Below, in pieces: positions 63,585-64,000 of a stretch of DNA of 64,000 nucleotides. The notes beneath the pieces were generated by a model. The model did no database searches, had not been told where the DNA came from, and saw nothing but the letters and a program-made list of their open reading frames with translations. Where the stretch lies: NCBI RefSeq assembly GCF_020404745.1, contig NZ_JAIZAP010000006.1, forward strand, positions 62,001-126,000, read 5' to 3'. Source of the DNA: Aquibacillus saliphilus (GTDB taxonomy: Bacteria; Bacillota; Bacilli; Bacillales; Amphibacillaceae). Within the stretch, counting starts at the first letter, position 1. The number at the start of each line of letters is the position of its first letter. Made by a program: the position numbers and the translations under genes.

Positions 63585-64000
63585 ATGAGTTCAAAAAGTT
63601 CTGGTTCTTTAGTTGCTGAACGGACACTCCAAGTCATTCTACTTTTCCAAAACAATAAAAAACTAACCCTATCAGAAATTGCAAAATCCTTAGAAATAAG
63701 TAACACTGCTACACATCGAATTGTATCAACACTTTGGGAACAAGGATTTTTATTGAGAGATGAATCCAAACGTTATATGCTGGGGTCAATTTTTATCAAA
63801 CTGGCTCAGATGGTTGAACCCAATCTCAGAAATACTGCATTACCAATTATGAAAAAATTATCCAAAGAAACACAGGAATCCATTTATCTCAGCATTTCGC
63901 ACAATCCAAGCTATTATGTTTTCATTGAGGGTGTAGAAAGTCCCCATCCATTAAAATGGTCTGTTGATTTTGGAAACCCCGCTTCAACATACGCTGGTGC
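63585..64000 (+). CDS. IclR-family transcriptional regulator (partial)
   Basis: The first 138 residues are visible; the gene runs off the window. N-terminal IclR winged helix (about 8-65; LVAERTLQVILLF, LTLSEIAKSLEISNTATHRIVSTL) and the beginning of the effector domain (LAQMVEPNLRNTALPIMKKL). AGAGGTTATAAC precedes the ATG. Divergent from the nitrilase operon, which it probably controls in response to the substrate. Confidence 0.9.
   Translation, partial: MSSKSSGSLVAERTLQVILLFQNNKKLTLSEIAKSLEISNTATHRIVSTLWEQGFLLRDESKRYMLGSIFIKLAQMVEPNLRNTALPIMKKLSKETQESIYLSISHNPSYYVFIEGVESPHPLKWSVDFGNPASTYAG

Overview
The window reads as the chromosome of a low-GC, Gram-positive member of the Bacillaceae. The signs are strong AAGGAGG-type ribosome binding sites, LytR-CpsA-Psr and ComK proteins, lipoprotein SBPs, an OpuA glycine-betaine transporter and a CspA/B-type cold-shock gene. 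The osmolyte transporter and overall gene style suggest a halotolerant genus (Virgibacillus/Oceanobacillus-like), but this is inference. No rRNA, tRNA, CRISPR array, integrase or intact insertion sequence was seen.

Layout. (1) 0.1-9.7 kb: a complete autoinducer-2 uptake and processing locus. lsrA-C-D-B-F run on the minus strand with a DJ-1/PfpI gene behind them; lsrR, lsrK and a cupin gene run divergently. A good sigma-A promoter is visible on each side of the intergenic region. (2) 9.7-11.1 kb: decayed DNA with gene remnants and a REP-like repeat. (3) 11.1-18.1 kb: a carbohydrate module of CUT1 ABC transporter (SBP and two permeases), a GH2 glycosidase and an ArsR-type regulator with a large extra domain. 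(4) 18.3-22.4 kb: a sucrose module of LacI regulator, PTS EIIBC and GH32 sucrose-6-P hydrolase, with GGAATCGATTCC operators. (5) 22.8-26.1 kb: cold-shock gene, a Panacea-type toxin-antitoxin candidate with a perfect palindromic operator, then pseudogenes of comM and of a REP-associated tyrosine transposase. (6) 26.1-31 kb: envelope genes, an LCP ligase and a 1107-aa GH18-deacetylase-GT2 fusion. (7) 31.4-34.3 kb: the opuA operon. (8) 34.8-38.5 kb: a membrane-anchored Mrr-like nuclease, a DUF1643 protein, an unknown protein and decayed DNA. (9) 38.5-45.4 kb: regulator, diaminopropionate ammonia-lyase, YgeY-type M20 hydrolase, D-aminoacylase-type amidohydrolase and a sodium symporter, a likely catabolic operon.

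(10) 45.6-52.6 kb: an accessory island resembling a defence island. It holds a second comM fragment, a frameshifted ParB-like gene, an Abi-like nuclease, a nonsense-mutated DUF4365-like gene, and a minus-strand operon of an unknown gene, a DUF5677-like gene, a GIY-YIG nuclease and a DUF3800-like gene. Its right edge abuts a 5'-truncated, frameshifted yjiH. (11) 53.7-54.6 kb: hutG. (12) 54.7-60.5 kb: repeats, an epimerase remnant, XRE regulator, ComK homologue, DnaD-like replication protein, an unknown gene and a frameshifted NERD protein. (13) 60.5-64 kb: sodium symporter, small membrane protein and nitrilase-family amidohydrolase divergent from an IclR regulator cut by the window end.

Best candidates for something undescribed: the small gene paired with the Panacea antitoxin (23.3-24.85 kb), the four-gene GIY-YIG/DUF3800 operon (49.1-52.25 kb), the cupin in the lsr locus, and the 10-bp motif shared upstream of opuA and the diaminopropionate-cluster regulator.
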